Of a DNA stretch of 64,000 nucleotides, positions 18,849-29,400 are shown one piece after another (positions within the stretch are counted from its first letter, which is position 1; each line of letters opens with the position of its first letter). This stretch comes from Candidatus Thiodiazotropha sp. (ex Myrtea sp. 'scaly one' KF741663) (GTDB lineage: Bacteria; Pseudomonadota; Gammaproteobacteria; Chromatiales; Chromatiaceae): assembly GCA_025655555.1 (NCBI GenBank), contig JAHXIQ010000002.1, forward strand, positions 744,001 to 808,000, written 5' to 3'. Made by a program: the position numbers and the translations under genes. A model generated the notes under the pieces. The model did not search any database. It was not told where the DNA came from and saw only the letters and a list, made by a program, of their open reading frames with translations.

Positions 18849-20582
18849 TCAGTTATCCACACCCAGTCTCTGCATGACAGGCTTGATGAAACGATTCTTC
18901 GGTTCTCTGTCGTTGGCCGATTTCCAGATTGCCTTGGCCTGCTCCCGCTCTCCCAGCTGCCACAACACTTCACCCAAGTGGGACGCGATCTCAGCATCCG
19001 GACTGAGTGTCGCAGCTTTCTGCAGATAGTCGCGTGCCATCTGTAGGTTGCCCATGCGAAACTCGACCCAGCCCAAACTGTCGAGAATGGCAGGATTATC
19101 GGGCTTCATGCTAAGCGCCCGTTCGATGTAGGCCTTGGCTTCTTCCAGCCGGTCTGTTTTGTCTGCCAGTGTATAACCCAAAGCATTCAGCGCGTCTGCA
19201 TGGTCGGGTTGTGTGGCGAGGATCTTGCGCAAGTCCTGCTCGAGCAGGTCCACACGATTCATGTCGGCAGCATTCAGGCCTCGTGCATAGAGCAGTTCGG
19301 TGTTGTCCTCGAACAGTTCCATCGCTTTGGTATAGACTTCGTGAGCGGCCTCAAATTGAAGGTTGTCCCGCAGGAGTTCTGCCTCGATCATGTAGAATTT
19401 GAGGTGATGATGCGACTGATTGACGCGTAGCCTTTGCAGCGTTTCCCGGGCCTCGTCAAGGCTGCCGCTGTCAGCCAGTATCTTAGCGATGCGGACCTGA
19501 GCGTCTGGTTGCTTGTCTCCCTCCACGCGGCTGTACCAGTCAAGGGCAGTTTCCCATTGCTTCTGCTCTTCAGAGATCACGCCAAGATAGTAACTGGCTT
19601 CATTGCCGCGCTGGCGCTTTTCCACAAGTTTTTTCAGATGGCTTTTCGCCTCATCCAGCCTCTCGAGCTGTATTGACAGGATGCCCAGGGCATAAAGCGT
19701 GTCTGGGTTTTCTGGTTGTTGACGGTGGAGAATCTGGTACTGAGCAAGGGCCGGCTCCGCTTCATTGAGATCCACCAAAGTTCGTGCATAAGCATTGCGT
19801 AGCGTTAGGTTGTCGGGGGATTCCTCGACCGTTTGTGCAAGGAAATTGAGTCCGGCCTCTTTTTTGTTTGAGGCTATCAATGCATGTGCCTTGAGTATCA
19901 GGGCATTCGTAGCTTTAGGTTTGAAGCGTAGTGAGCGATCGACGTACTCCCCGGCGAGTTGCATCTGTTTCGCTCTGCTGGCAGTCAATGCCAAAGCATA
20001 GAGGGCGTCAGGATCCTCGCTTTCAGCTGGAATCAATTGCTGCATAATCGCTAGGGACTGAGGTGCTGAAGCCGCCTTTTCGGTGATGGCAGCTGCCTGC
20101 AGATAACCGGATTGTCCCTGCGCATTGGCAATCTCAACCACGCGTTGAAGATGACGGATAGTGGCTGGCAGGTCCTGTAAACGAGTATTTAGAATGGCAG
20201 ATATCTGATGTGCCTTAAGGGAGTTTGGGGCGATTTCGATCCATAGCTTTGCGGCTTTGAGTGCCTGTTGTGGCTGATTGGCCTGCAGACCCAGGCCGGT
20301 GGCTCTTTCGGCAGATTTTGCATTGCGTGTTTCGATGGCGGCTTTGTATGCATAGTCAAACGCCAGGCTGGAATCACCCCGTTGGGCTGCAATTTCACCG
20401 GCAAGGGTGTTATAGATGAGCGCAGGTGTGGCGCCATTCACTTGCTTCTTGGGGGCTTGTTGCTGATCAGGAACGGTTTTGCTGGACAAATCTTTGTCAG
20501 GTACGTGGTTAATCGTAGGCGATGCGCAGCCATGAAGAAAAATGCCGAGTACAGCCAGGGTGTATAGAGGGGTTATTTTCAT
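18849..20582 (-). CDS. TPR-repeat lipoprotein
   Basis: A 577-residue predicted lipoprotein: signal peptide with lipobox LHGC and lipidated C19, followed by Ala-Ser, which favours outer-membrane sorting. The rest is an array of tetratricopeptide repeats; typical units are DTLYALGILSIQLERLDEAK and NPAILDSLGWVEFRMGNLQM, and the last units (ALNALGYTLADKTDRLEEAK) are the best conserved. Orthologues occur just upstream of lolB-ispE in many gammaproteobacteria, and a role in envelope assembly is suspected. It starts the ispE-tRNA-Gln-prs transcription unit. No catalytic motif was seen. Confidence 0.9.
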   Translation of the reverse strand: MKITPLYTLAVLGIFLHGCASPTINHVPDKDLSSKTVPDQQQAPKKQVNGATPALIYNTLAGEIAAQRGDSSLAFDYAYKAAIETRNAKSAERATGLGLQANQPQQALKAAKLWIEIAPNSLKAHQISAILNTRLQDLPATIRHLQRVVEIANAQGQSGYLQAAAITEKAASAPQSLAIMQQLIPAESEDPDALYALALTASRAKQMQLAGEYVDRSLRFKPKATNALILKAHALIASNKKEAGLNFLAQTVEESPDNLTLRNAYARTLVDLNEAEPALAQYQILHRQQPENPDTLYALGILSIQLERLDEAKSHLKKLVEKRQRGNEASYYLGVISEEQKQWETALDWYSRVEGDKQPDAQVRIAKILADSGSLDEARETLQRLRVNQSHHHLKFYMIEAELLRDNLQFEAAHEVYTKAMELFEDNTELLYARGLNAADMNRVDLLEQDLRKILATQPDHADALNALGYTLADKTDRLEEAKAYIERALSMKPDNPAILDSLGWVEFRMGNLQMARDYLQKAATLSPDAEIASHLGEVLWQLGEREQAKAIWKSANDREPKNRFIKPVMQRLGVDN

Positions 20583-20746
20583 CGAGTTGCTTGTGATATT
20601 TCAGTGTGGGTCTAGTAAAGAGGTAAATGGCCGGAGCTGCAAGCCCTGATAGCTAGATTTGCATTCCATAACATGAGATTTGAAGGTGGTGGTTTGGCTC
20701 TTTTGGTGGCTCAAGGGTTAGACAGGAAATTGTTGATGTTGTTGTA

Positions 20747-20775
20747 TTGACTTTGGCGGGGTGAGGCGTCAGAAT
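20747..20775 (+). promoter_or_regulatory. Predicted sigma70 promoter of the tRNA-tuf operon
   Basis: TTGACT (20747-20752) and CAGAAT (20770-20775) are 17 bp apart, and a GC-rich discriminator (GCCCGGC) follows, as is usual for stringently controlled tRNA promoters. The expected start is about 20782, 9 nt before tRNA-Tyr. Confidence 0.7.
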
Positions 20776-20790
20776 GCCCGGCTCTCGCTA

Positions 20791-20875
20791 GGAGGGGTTC
20801 CCGAGTGGCCAAAGGGATCAGACTGTAAATCTGACGGCTCCGCCTTCGGAGGTTCGAATCCTCCCCCCTCCACCA
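20791..20875 (+). tRNA. tRNA-Tyr (anticodon GUA)
   Basis: An 85-nt class II tRNA with a long variable arm. Acceptor GGAGGGG / CCCCTCC, anticodon loop CTGTAAA, T-arm GTTCGAATC and encoded CCA are clear. First tRNA of the tyr-gly-thr-tuf transcript. Confidence 0.97.
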
Positions 20876-21109
20876 GGTGAAGTTGGGAAAACGGTCGGAT
20901 TGATCGTTTGTCCCGATATAACCTCCGCGCTGTTCAGCGGAGGAGGAAGCGAACCAATATGAGGTTCGACGATGCCGCTACAGACGGCATCGAACGTTGC
21001 GCAAGGCGCGGCGGCCCGGAGGGCGGATGGCAGTAGGCCGGGAGTTATTCCCCCCTCCCTAGTATAGAAGTTGTTAGCGGTTGTGGTGAGCGATGCGTCG
21101 CTTGGCAGC
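20876..21109 (+). other. Long structured spacer between tRNA-Tyr and tRNA-Gly
   Basis: This 234-bp spacer is unusually long for a tRNA operon, where gaps are commonly tens of bases. It contains a 7-bp stem CCTCCGC / GCGGAGG (20922-20943), and GTTCGA(CGA)TGCCG / CGGCATCGAAC (20964-20995), an 11-bp stem with a three-base bulge. A G/C-rich tract ends in CCCCCCTCCC near 21050-21060. The words GAGGTTCGA (20961-20969) and CCCCCCTCC match the T-arm and acceptor end of the preceding tRNA-Tyr, so part of the spacer may derive from a decayed tRNA duplication. No tRNA or open frame was recognised. Confidence 0.5.
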
Positions 21110-21183
21110 GCGGGTGTAGTTCAATGGTAGAACTTCAGCCTTCCAAGCTGAATACGTGGGTTCGATTCCCATCACCCGCTCCA
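21110..21183 (+). tRNA. tRNA-Gly (anticodon UCC)
   Basis: A 74-nt tRNA with acceptor GCGGGTG / CACCCGC, anticodon loop CTTCCAA, T-arm GTTCGATTC and encoded CCA. Second tRNA of the tuf operon. Confidence 0.97.
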
Positions 21184-21305
21184 AAATTTACACACTATAT
21201 AAATGTAGTGTGGTGTGGCGGCGGTCTTGTAAGAGTATGGCTGCCGTTTATTGTGATCCCAGTGGGCATGTCCCTGAGGGGGACAAGGGATTAAAGGCGA
21301 ATTTT

Positions 21306-21381
21306 GCCCAGATAGCTCAGTTGGTAGAGCACACCCTTGGTAAGGGTGAGGTCGGCAGTTCAAATCTGCTTCTGGGCTCCA
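21306..21381 (+). tRNA. tRNA-Thr (anticodon GGU)
   Basis: A 76-nt tRNA with acceptor GCCCAGA / TCTGGGC, anticodon loop CTTGGTA, T-arm GTTCAAATC and encoded CCA. It lies 65 bp before tuf, as in the E. coli thrT-tufB pair. Confidence 0.97.
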
Positions 21382-21446
21382 TTTGACAACGGCGTGCGGA
21401 AGCGCGTGAATTTATCTTTATACAATAGAGCACCTGGAGAATACTC

Positions 21447-22637
<1,191 letters not shown>

Positions 22638-22654
22638 TCGAGAGATAGAGTGTG

Positions 22655-22693
22655 CGGGGCGCGGTCTTGGATCGCTCCCCGTTTTTAACTTTT
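22655..22693 (+). terminator. Intrinsic terminator after tuf copy 1
   Basis: The stem CGGGGCGCG / CGCTCCCCG (one mismatch) with a 9-nt loop is followed by TTTTTAACTTTTT. The U-rich end touches the first base of tRNA-Trp at 22695. It lies 18 bp after the tuf stop. Read-through or a promoter inside tuf must feed the genes beyond. Confidence 0.8.
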
Positions 22694-22694
22694 T

Positions 22695-22770
22695 AGGCCA
22701 ATAGCTCAATTGGTAGAGCAGCGGTCTCCAAAACCGCAGGTTGGGGGTTCGATTCCCTCTTGGCCTGCCA
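22695..22770 (+). tRNA. tRNA-Trp (anticodon CCA)
   Basis: A 76-nt tRNA with acceptor AGGCCAA / TTGGCCT, anticodon loop CTCCAAA, T-arm GTTCGATTC and encoded CCA. It sits between tuf and secE, as in many gammaproteobacteria. It begins one base after the terminator U-tract of tuf. Confidence 0.97.
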
Positions 22771-22791
22771 TTTTTTCGGCATGCAGAATAT

Positions 22792-23166
22792 ATGAGTGCG
22801 AATACCCAGGTTGAGGCATCCGGCTTCGATACCGTCAAGCTAATACTGGCGGTGGCGATTGTTGTGGGTGCAATTCTCGGCTTCTACTTTTTAGATGCCT
22901 ATTCGCAGTTGCTGCGAGTCCTTGGGCTGCTGGCTCTGGTTGGTCTGGCAACCTTTATCGTCTATCAGACGGCGGTGGGCCGGACAGTATGGGATTTTGC
23001 CTCTGCAGCGAAAGTAGAGGTGCGCAAGGTGGTTTGGCCGGGTCGTCAGGAAACGGTTCAAACCACATTGATCGTTTTTGTCATGGTGCTGGTCATGGGT
23101 ATTGTGCTGTGGTTGTTCGATATGATGCTGGGTGCGATTCTCAAGGCCCTGACCGGAACGGGCTAA
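22792..23166 (+). CDS. secE: Preprotein translocase subunit SecE
   Basis: SecE clamps SecY in the inner-membrane Sec channel. The product is 124 residues with three predicted helices: about 17-35, 40-57 and a C-terminal one near 90-115. The conserved amphipathic segment EVRKVVWPGRQETVQTT precedes the last helix. ATG 22792 was chosen; the frame stays open upstream but runs into tRNA-Trp. There is no clear Shine-Dalgarno sequence before it. nusG follows 9 bp later. Confidence 0.96.
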   Translation: MSANTQVEASGFDTVKLILAVAIVVGAILGFYFLDAYSQLLRVLGLLALVGLATFIVYQTAVGRTVWDFASAAKVEVRKVVWPGRQETVQTTLIVFVMVLVMGIVLWLFDMMLGAILKALTGTG

Positions 23167-23175
23167 GGAGGCAGT

Positions 23176-23709
23176 ATGGCAATGCGTTGGTATGTGGTGC
23201 ACGCCTATTCCGGCTTCGAGTCGCAGGTTCAGCGGTCGCTGACAGAGCGCATCGAGCGTTATGGCATGCAGGATAAGTTTGGCGAGATCCTGGTTCCTAC
23301 TGAGGAAGTTGTGGAGATGCGTGCCGGTCAGCAGCGTCGTAGCGAACGGAAATTTTTCCCGGGTTATGTGCTGGTACAGATGGATATGACCGACGATACC
23401 TGGCATCTGGTCAAGGATGTGCCGAAGGTGATGGGTTTTATCGGCGGTACCGGTGACCGCCCGGCGCCGATCTCGGACAAAGAGGCGGAGGCTATCCTGC
23501 ATCGCATGCAGGAGGGTGTCGAGAAGCCGCGTCCGAAGGTGTTGTTTGAGCCGGGAGAGGTGGTGCGAGTCGTCGATGGTCCGTTCAATGACTTTACTGG
23601 CGTGGTCGAAGAAGTCGACTACGACAAGAGTCGTTTGAAAGTATCGGTGCTTATTTTTGGTCGCTCCACTCCTGTGGACCTGGAATTTGCACAAGTGGAG
23701 AAGGGCTAG
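23176..23709 (+). CDS. nusG: Transcription termination/antitermination protein NusG
   Basis: NusG binds RNA polymerase and links it to Rho or to ribosomal S10. The product is 177 residues: an N-terminal NGN domain beginning [12 protein letters not shown], with [12 protein letters not shown] in it, and a C-terminal KOW domain ([20 protein letters not shown]). TAAGGAGGC gives a near-perfect ribosome-binding site. Second gene of the secE-nusG pair. Confidence 0.98.
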   Translation: MAMRWYVVHAYSGFESQVQRSLTERIERYGMQDKFGEILVPTEEVVEMRAGQQRRSERKFFPGYVLVQMDMTDDTWHLVKDVPKVMGFIGGTGDRPAPISDKEAEAILHRMQEGVEKPRPKVLFEPGEVVRVVDGPFNDFTGVVEEVDYDKSRLKVSVLIFGRSTPVDLEFAQVEKG

Positions 23710-23810
23710 CGCCTGGAACGAAAATTTGGGTATTGGGTCTATTGCGTTGCGCCGGTGATGAGCTGCCCGGTAAAACTGACAACCCATACGCATCAGCTCA
23801 ATAATTGAAT

Positions 23811-23848
23811 CGGGGAGCTGCGGTGAGAGTCCGCAGCGTCAGCACCCG
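23811..23848 (+). promoter_or_regulatory. Putative L1-binding operator in the rplK leader
   Basis: In the 153-bp gap before rplK, an inner stem GCTGCGG / CCGCAGC with loop TGAGAGT is enclosed by CGGG / CCCG, leaving an asymmetric internal loop. L1 represses rplKA by binding a two-helix element of this kind in the rplK leader of E. coli. The fold is visible; equivalence to the L1 site is inferred. Confidence 0.4.
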
Positions 23849-23862
23849 ACTGAGAGGTATAC

Positions 23863-24297
23863 ATGGCTAAGAAGATAATGGCTTACATCAAGCTTCAGGT
23901 GAAGGCTGGTGAAGCTAATCCAAGTCCTCCTGTTGGTCCTGCGTTGGGCCAGCACGGTGTAAATATCATGGAGTTCTGCAAGGCGTTCAATGCCAAGACC
24001 CAGAGCGTAGAGAAGGGTCTGCCGATTCCTGTGGTGATTACCGTCTACAGTGATCGCTCTTTCACCTTTATTACTAAGACGCCGCCGGCTTCCGTATTGC
24101 TGAAAAAAGCGATGGGTTTGCCGAAGGGAAGCGCCACGCCGAACACTGTCAAGGTTGGCACGGTGACCCGTGCGCAGCTGGAAGAGATTGCCAACATTAA
24201 GATGCCTGACCTCACTGCAGCGGATATGGATGCAGCGGTTCGTACCATTGCTGGCAGCGCCCGGCAGATGGGGCTCGATGTTGAGGGGGTGGAGTAA
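23863..24297 (+). CDS. rplK: 50S ribosomal protein L11
   Basis: L11 forms the GTPase-associated centre with 23S rRNA and is needed for RelA activation. The product is 144 residues. The N-terminal [20 protein letters not shown] segment with its proline-rich switch is diagnostic, and the rRNA-binding C-terminal domain ends near [12 protein letters not shown]. First gene of rplKA, 3 bp before rplA. Confidence 0.98.
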   Translation: MAKKIMAYIKLQVKAGEANPSPPVGPALGQHGVNIMEFCKAFNAKTQSVEKGLPIPVVITVYSDRSFTFITKTPPASVLLKKAMGLPKGSATPNTVKVGTVTRAQLEEIANIKMPDLTAADMDAAVRTIAGSARQMGLDVEGVE

Positions 24298-24300
24298 GTC

Positions 24301-24996
24301 ATGGCTAAATTGAGCAAGCGTGCAAAAGTCATTCGTGAAAAGGTTGAGTCCGGTAAGTCCTATGCGGCCGAAGAGGCCTTCGGTCTGCTGAAAGAAATAT
24401 CTTCCGTTAAGTTTGCCGAGTCTGTGGATGTCAGTATCAATCTTGGGGTCGACGCCAAGAAGTCGGACCAAGTGGTTCGCGGTGCTTCGGTATTGCCGCA
24501 TGGTATTGGCAAAACAGTGCGGGTCGCGGTCTTTGCCCAGGGCGCGAACGCAGATGCTGCCAAAGAGGCAGGAGCCGATATCATCGGTTTCGAGGATTTG
24601 GCCGAAGAGATCAAAGGCGGCAAGATGGATTTTGATGTTGTTGTCGCCTCTCCCGATGCCATGAGAGTGGTTGGTCAGCTGGGGCAAATTCTCGGTCCTC
24701 GTGGACTGATGCCGAACCCAAAAGTGGGGACCGTGACGCCAAACGTGGCGGAAGCCGTGCAGAACGCCAAGGCTGGACAGGTGCGTTATCGTACCGACAA
24801 GGCGGGCATCATTCATTGCGCGATCGGCAAGATTGATTTTGAGCCGCAGAAGCTGAAAGAAAATCTGGAATCTCTGTTGGCGGCTCTGGTGAAGGCCAAA
24901 CCCAGTTCCGCGAAGGGTGTCTATCTGAAAAAGGTGACAGTCTCTTCTACTATGGGTCCAGGACTGGTTTTGGATCAGTCGTCTTTAGCTGTTTGA
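24301..24996 (+). CDS. rplA: 50S ribosomal protein L1
   Basis: L1 forms the mobile stalk at the E site and is the translational repressor of its own operon. The product is 231 residues. Motifs are the N-terminal [13 protein letters not shown], the [20 protein letters not shown] segment and [15 protein letters not shown] in the second domain. It ends 251 bp before rplJ, with the L10 leader between. Confidence 0.98.
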   Translation: MAKLSKRAKVIREKVESGKSYAAEEAFGLLKEISSVKFAESVDVSINLGVDAKKSDQVVRGASVLPHGIGKTVRVAVFAQGANADAAKEAGADIIGFEDLAEEIKGGKMDFDVVVASPDAMRVVGQLGQILGPRGLMPNPKVGTVTPNVAEAVQNAKAGQVRYRTDKAGIIHCAIGKIDFEPQKLKENLESLLAALVKAKPSSAKGVYLKKVTVSSTMGPGLVLDQSSLAV

Positions 24997-25247
24997 TTGT
25001 AAGTGCGTGTCGATTACGGCTTGGCCGTAGTCGGGATGCTTTAGTGAACTTTGGGGTGCCGGTTTTCCGGTGCTGTCAAAGACCGCAGGCGCGTGGTTGA
25101 CATGCTTAATGATTGCCTGCGCAGATAGTGCACCCCCAGTCAGGATTTTTCCTGGTGATGGTGCGCGTTATGGTGTGACACTTTTAGGTGTCACGGTGTG
25201 TTGTTGGGCGACTTGCAAGTCTTCCCATTATCAGGAGGTAACGAGTT
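24997..25247 (+). ncRNA. Ribosomal protein L10 leader (rplJ 5' UTR)
   Basis: A 251-bp gap with no gene lies before rplJ, where the L10 leader RNA binds the L10-(L12)4 complex to repress rplJL. It has a long-range stem CGCAGGC (25084-25090) with GCCTGCG (25115-25121), and a perfect GTGACAC / GTGTCAC hairpin (25175-25194). A TTGACA at 25097 has no good -10. Position and structure support the call; I could not test the covariance model. Confidence 0.65.
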
Positions 25248-25775
25248 TTGGCACTCAACCTTGAGCAAAAGAAAACCATCGTTGCCGAAGTCAGTGACGT
25301 AGCCAGCAGTGCGCTTTCCGCGGTTGCCGCTGAGTACAGGGGATTGACTGTCGAGGAGATGACAGCGTTGCGTCGTGAAGCGCGCAACAATGGCGTCTAC
25401 CTGCGTGTAGTCAAAAATTCCCTGGCCAGGCGTGCCGTGGAAGATACCGAGTTTGCCTGCATGCAGGAAGGGATGACGGGTCCTTTGATCCTCGCCTTTT
25501 CGCAGGAAGATCCGGGAGCTGCCGCCCGCGTTATTAAGGACTTTGCCAAGGAGCATAAGCTTCTCGAAGTCAGAATGGTGTCTATTGGCGGTAAGATGCT
25601 TGCCCCCAATGAGATCGACGTTCTGGCCAAGCTGCCGACCTATGATCAAGCAATCAGCATGCTGATGGCTTTGATGAAGGCACCGGTAGAGAAGCTGGCT
25701 CGCACCATGAACGAGGTGCCCGGCAAGCTGGTCCGGACTGTGGCTGCGATCAAGGACGCCAAAGAGGCGGCCTGA
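25248..25775 (+). CDS. rplJ: 50S ribosomal protein L10
   Basis: L10 anchors L7/L12 dimers to the ribosomal stalk. The product is 175 residues beginning MALNLEQKKTIVAEV, as in other gammaproteobacteria. The start codon is TTG at 25248, supported by AGGAGGT nine bases upstream and by homology. A TTG start plus the leader suggests tight translational control. rplL follows 51 bp later. Confidence 0.97.
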   Translation: MALNLEQKKTIVAEVSDVASSALSAVAAEYRGLTVEEMTALRREARNNGVYLRVVKNSLARRAVEDTEFACMQEGMTGPLILAFSQEDPGAAARVIKDFAKEHKLLEVRMVSIGGKMLAPNEIDVLAKLPTYDQAISMLMALMKAPVEKLARTMNEVPGKLVRTVAAIKDAKEAA

Positions 25776-25826
25776 TCGGCTTTACCTATATCTATATCGT
25801 GCTAATCAATTTATTGGAGTTTAACA

Positions 25827-26204
25827 ATGGCCGTTTCTAAAGAAGAGATCCTCGAGGCGATTGCTGAAATGTCTGTGATGGACGTTGTCGGTTTGATCGA
25901 GGCAATGGAAGAGAAGTTTGGTGTCAGTGCCGCAGCTGCCGTAGCAGCCGCACCTGCCGCTGCCGGTGGCGCTGAGGCTGCCGCTGAAGAGAAGACCGAG
26001 TTCGACGTGGTGCTGGCCGAGATCGGTGGCAACAAGATTGCCGTCATCAAAGCTGTTCGTGCTATCACCGGTTTAGGTCTGAAAGAAGCCAAGGAAGCTG
26101 TTGAAGGTGCACCGACCACTTTGAAGGAAGGTGTTAGCAAGGATGAGGCCGAAGAGGTCAAGAAGCAGTTGGAAGAGGCAGGCGCCAAAGCTGAGATCAA
26201 ATAA
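25827..26204 (+). CDS. rplL: 50S ribosomal protein L7/L12
   Basis: The multicopy stalk protein recruits translational GTPases. The product is 125 residues: an N-terminal dimerisation domain ([19 protein letters not shown]), an Ala-rich hinge (about 35-52) and the globular C-terminal domain with [21 protein letters not shown] ribosome-binding site lies in TTGGAGT. An attenuator-like hairpin separates it from rpoB. Confidence 0.98.
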   Translation: MAVSKEEILEAIAEMSVMDVVGLIEAMEEKFGVSAAAAVAAAPAAAGGAEAAAEEKTEFDVVLAEIGGNKIAVIKAVRAITGLGLKEAKEAVEGAPTTLKEGVSKDEAEEVKKQLEEAGAKAEIK

Positions 26205-26240
26205 GATTCTCTGCTCTACGTCTGTAAACAGGCGGAATTG

Positions 26241-26270
26241 GGGCTGGTGGCTTTACGCTGCCGGCCCTTT
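26241..26270 (+). terminator. Attenuator-like hairpin between rplL and rpoB
   Basis: An 11-bp stem with G-U wobbles, GGGCTGGTGGC (26241-26251) with GCTGCCGGCCC (26257-26267), has loop TTTAC and is followed by TTTCCC. The short U-tract suggests partial termination. E. coli has an attenuator at the same place that lowers rpoBC expression relative to rplJL. A second hairpin, CCGGGT / ACCCGG, spans 26283-26306. The whole 216-bp gap has no gene. Confidence 0.6.
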
Positions 26271-26420
26271 CCCGCTTGTTGTCCGGGTACGATAGATAGC
26301 ACCCGGCGTTAGGTTCCCTGAGCCAAAAATCAGGAATGAGATCGATGCGGTTGATGTTCCCAGCGGGATGTTGAGACCGACACCGTAACCACAAAGCCAA
26401 CGACACTGAGGGATGGCAGC

Positions 26421-29400
26421 ATGGCCTATTCTTTCACCGAAAAAAAGCGTATCCGCAAAGACTTCGGCAAACGTCCCAGCATTCTGGAAGTTCCGTTTCT
26501 TCTGGCGACTCAGATCGATTCTTATCGGGATTTTCTGCAGGATGGCGTCGCGCCGAATGAGCGTCAGGACGTCGGTCTGCATGCGGCCTTTAAATCGGTT
26601 ATGCCGATTACCAGTTATTCCGGGAATGCAGTCCTCGAATATGTGAATTACAAACTGGGCGAACCCGTTTTTGACGTACGCGAATGCCAACTGCGCGGCA
26701 CTACCTACGCTGCACCTCTGCGCGTTTTAGTGCGACTGGTGATCTACGATAAAGAGGCACCGGCGGGTTCCAAGGTTGTAAAGGATATCCGTGAGCAGGA
26801 AGTCTACATGGGCGAACTGCCCTTGATGACCGATACCGGCACCTTTGTGATTAACGGTACCGAGCGTGTCATCGTTTCACAACTGCATCGCTCCCCAGGT
26901 GTCTTTTTTGATCATGATCGGGGTAAGACGCACTCTTCGGGCAAGTTATTGTTTTCTGCCCGAGTGATCCCCTACCGTGGTTCCTGGCTCGATTTCGAAT
27001 TTGACCCCAAAGACAATGTCTTTGTCCGTATAGATCGTCGCCGCAAGCTGCCGGCCACCATTCTTTTACGCGCTTTGGGTTTCGATGCTGAGCAGATTAT
27101 CGAAATGTTCTTCGAAACCGATACCTTCAGTCTGACCAAGCGGACATTGAAGGTTGATCTCGTGCCGGAACGTCTGCGTGGCGAGACCGTGACTTTTGAT
27201 ATCAAAACGGGAGATCAGGTTATCGTTGAGGCGGGTCGCCGGATTACTGCCCGTCATATCCGTGAGCTGGAAAAGGCCGGTGTTAAAAAGCTGGATGTCC
27301 CTCGGGATTTTATCGTTGGCAAAGTGCTGGCTCACAACGTGGTCGACAAAGAGACCGGTGAGCTGATCGCTGAGGCCAATGCCGAGCTGACTGAAGAGAT
27401 ATTCGATGTTTTGGTTGAAAAGGGCGTAAAAAAGCTCAATACCCTCTTCACCAATGACCTGGATCATGGATCGTTTCTGTCAGAGACGCTGCGCATAGAC
27501 TCCACTTCCAATGAGCTAGAGGCTCAGGTTGAGATCTATCGCATGATGCGTCCCGGTGAGCCACCGACCAAAGAGGCTGCACAGAACCTCTTCAATAATC
27601 TGTTTTTCACATCCGACCGATATGATCTTTCGGCCGTCGGTCGCATGAAGTTCAATCGTCGTCTCAGTAGAGAGGATGAAGTGGGCGAGGGCGTGCTCTC
27701 CAAAGAGGATATCGTCGATGTTCTGAGAGAATTGATCGATATCCGTAACGGCAACGGTGTGGTAGATGATATCGACCATCTCGGCAATCGCCGCATTCGT
27801 TGTGTGGGTGAGATGGCGGAGAACCAGTTCCGTGTCGGACTGGTCCGTGTCGAGCGTGCCGTGAAGGAACGTCTGACCCAGGCGGAGTCCGAAGGACTGA
27901 TGCCACAGGAGATGATCAACGCCAAGCCGGTTTCTGCCGCTATCAAAGAGTTCTTTGGCTCCAGTCAGCTGTCACAGTTCATGGATCAGAACAACCCATT
28001 GTCGGAAGTGACTCACAAGCGTCGTGTGTCCGCATTGGGCCCGGGTGGTTTGGCGCGTGAACGCGCCGGCTTCGAAGTGCGCGATGTTCATCCTACCCAC
28101 TACGGCCGGGTTTGCCCGATTGAAACCCCTGAGGGACCGAACATCGGGTTGATCAACTCGCTTGCGGTCTACGCACGCACCAATAGGTACGGATTTCTTG
28201 AAACCCCTTACCGTAAAGTTGTTGATGGCAAGGTTACCGATCAGATCGACTATCTGTCAGCTATCGAAGAGGGACGTTTTGTAATCGCTCAGGCCAATGC
28301 GCAGTTGGATGCGAAGGGTAAGTTGACTGATGAACTGGTCTCTTCCCGTTTCCAGAATGAATTCACCTTGTCCACACCGGACAAAGTCCAGTACATGGAC
28401 GTATCGCCCAAGCAGATCGTCTCTGTTGCGGCAGCGTTAATCCCGTTCCTGGAACATGATGATGCGAACCGCGCCCTCATGGGGTCCAACATGCAGCGCC
28501 AGGCGGTGCCTGTGCTGCGTGCCGAAAAGCCGCTGGTAGGTACCGGTATCGAGCGCGTGGTGGCAGTCGACTCCGGTGTGACTGTTGTCTCCACGCGTGG
28601 CGGAGAAATCGAATCGGTCGATGCAGCGAGAATTGTGGTGCGGGTTAACGACGATGAGACCGAGGCGGGCGAGCCGGGTGTCGATATCTATAACCTGACC
28701 AAATACACGCGTTCCAATCAGAACACCTGTATCAATCAGCGGCCACTGGTGAATGTGGGCGATCAGATTGCACGGGGTGACGTGCTGGCCGATGGTCCCT
28801 CGACCGATATGGGCGAATTGGCATTGGGGCAGAATCTCCGTGTCGCTTTTATGCCCTGGAATGGTTACAACTTCGAGGATTCGATCCTCATCTCCGAGCG
28901 CGTAGTGGAGGAGGATCGTTTCACCTCCATTCATATCGAAGAGATGACCTGCATGGCCCGTGATACCAAACTGGGTCCTGAGGAGATCACCGGCGATATC
29001 CCGAACGTGGGTGAGGCGGCGCTCTCGAAATTGGATGAGTCGGGTATCGTCTATATCGGTGCTGAAGTGCACGAGGGCGACATTCTGGTGGGTAAGGTCA
29101 CGCCCAAGGGTGAGTCACAGCTGACGCCTGAGGAGAAGTTGCTGCGTGCCATCTTCGGTGAGAAAGCATCCGATGTGAAAGACACCTCACTGCGTGTCTC
29201 CTCCGGCATGGTCGGTACGGTTATCGACGTTCAGGTCTTCACCCGTGATGGTGTCGAGAAGGATGCCCGTGCGCTGCAGATCGAACAGGTCGAATTGGAT
29301 CGGGTACGCAAAGACTTGGATGACCAGCTGCGAATCATGGAAGACGATACCTTTAACCGTATCGAGAAGATGCTGTTGGGTAAGCTGGTTGACGGTGGTC

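Noticed and set aside
21382-21446. A separate promoter between tRNA-Thr and tuf1
   Set aside because: TTGACA at 21383-21388 has no -10 at proper spacing, and the TACAAT nearby has no -35.
22741-22791. A longer SecE starting inside tRNA-Trp
   Set aside because: The frame is open only because the tRNA lacks a stop; the extra 17 residues are unlike SecE.
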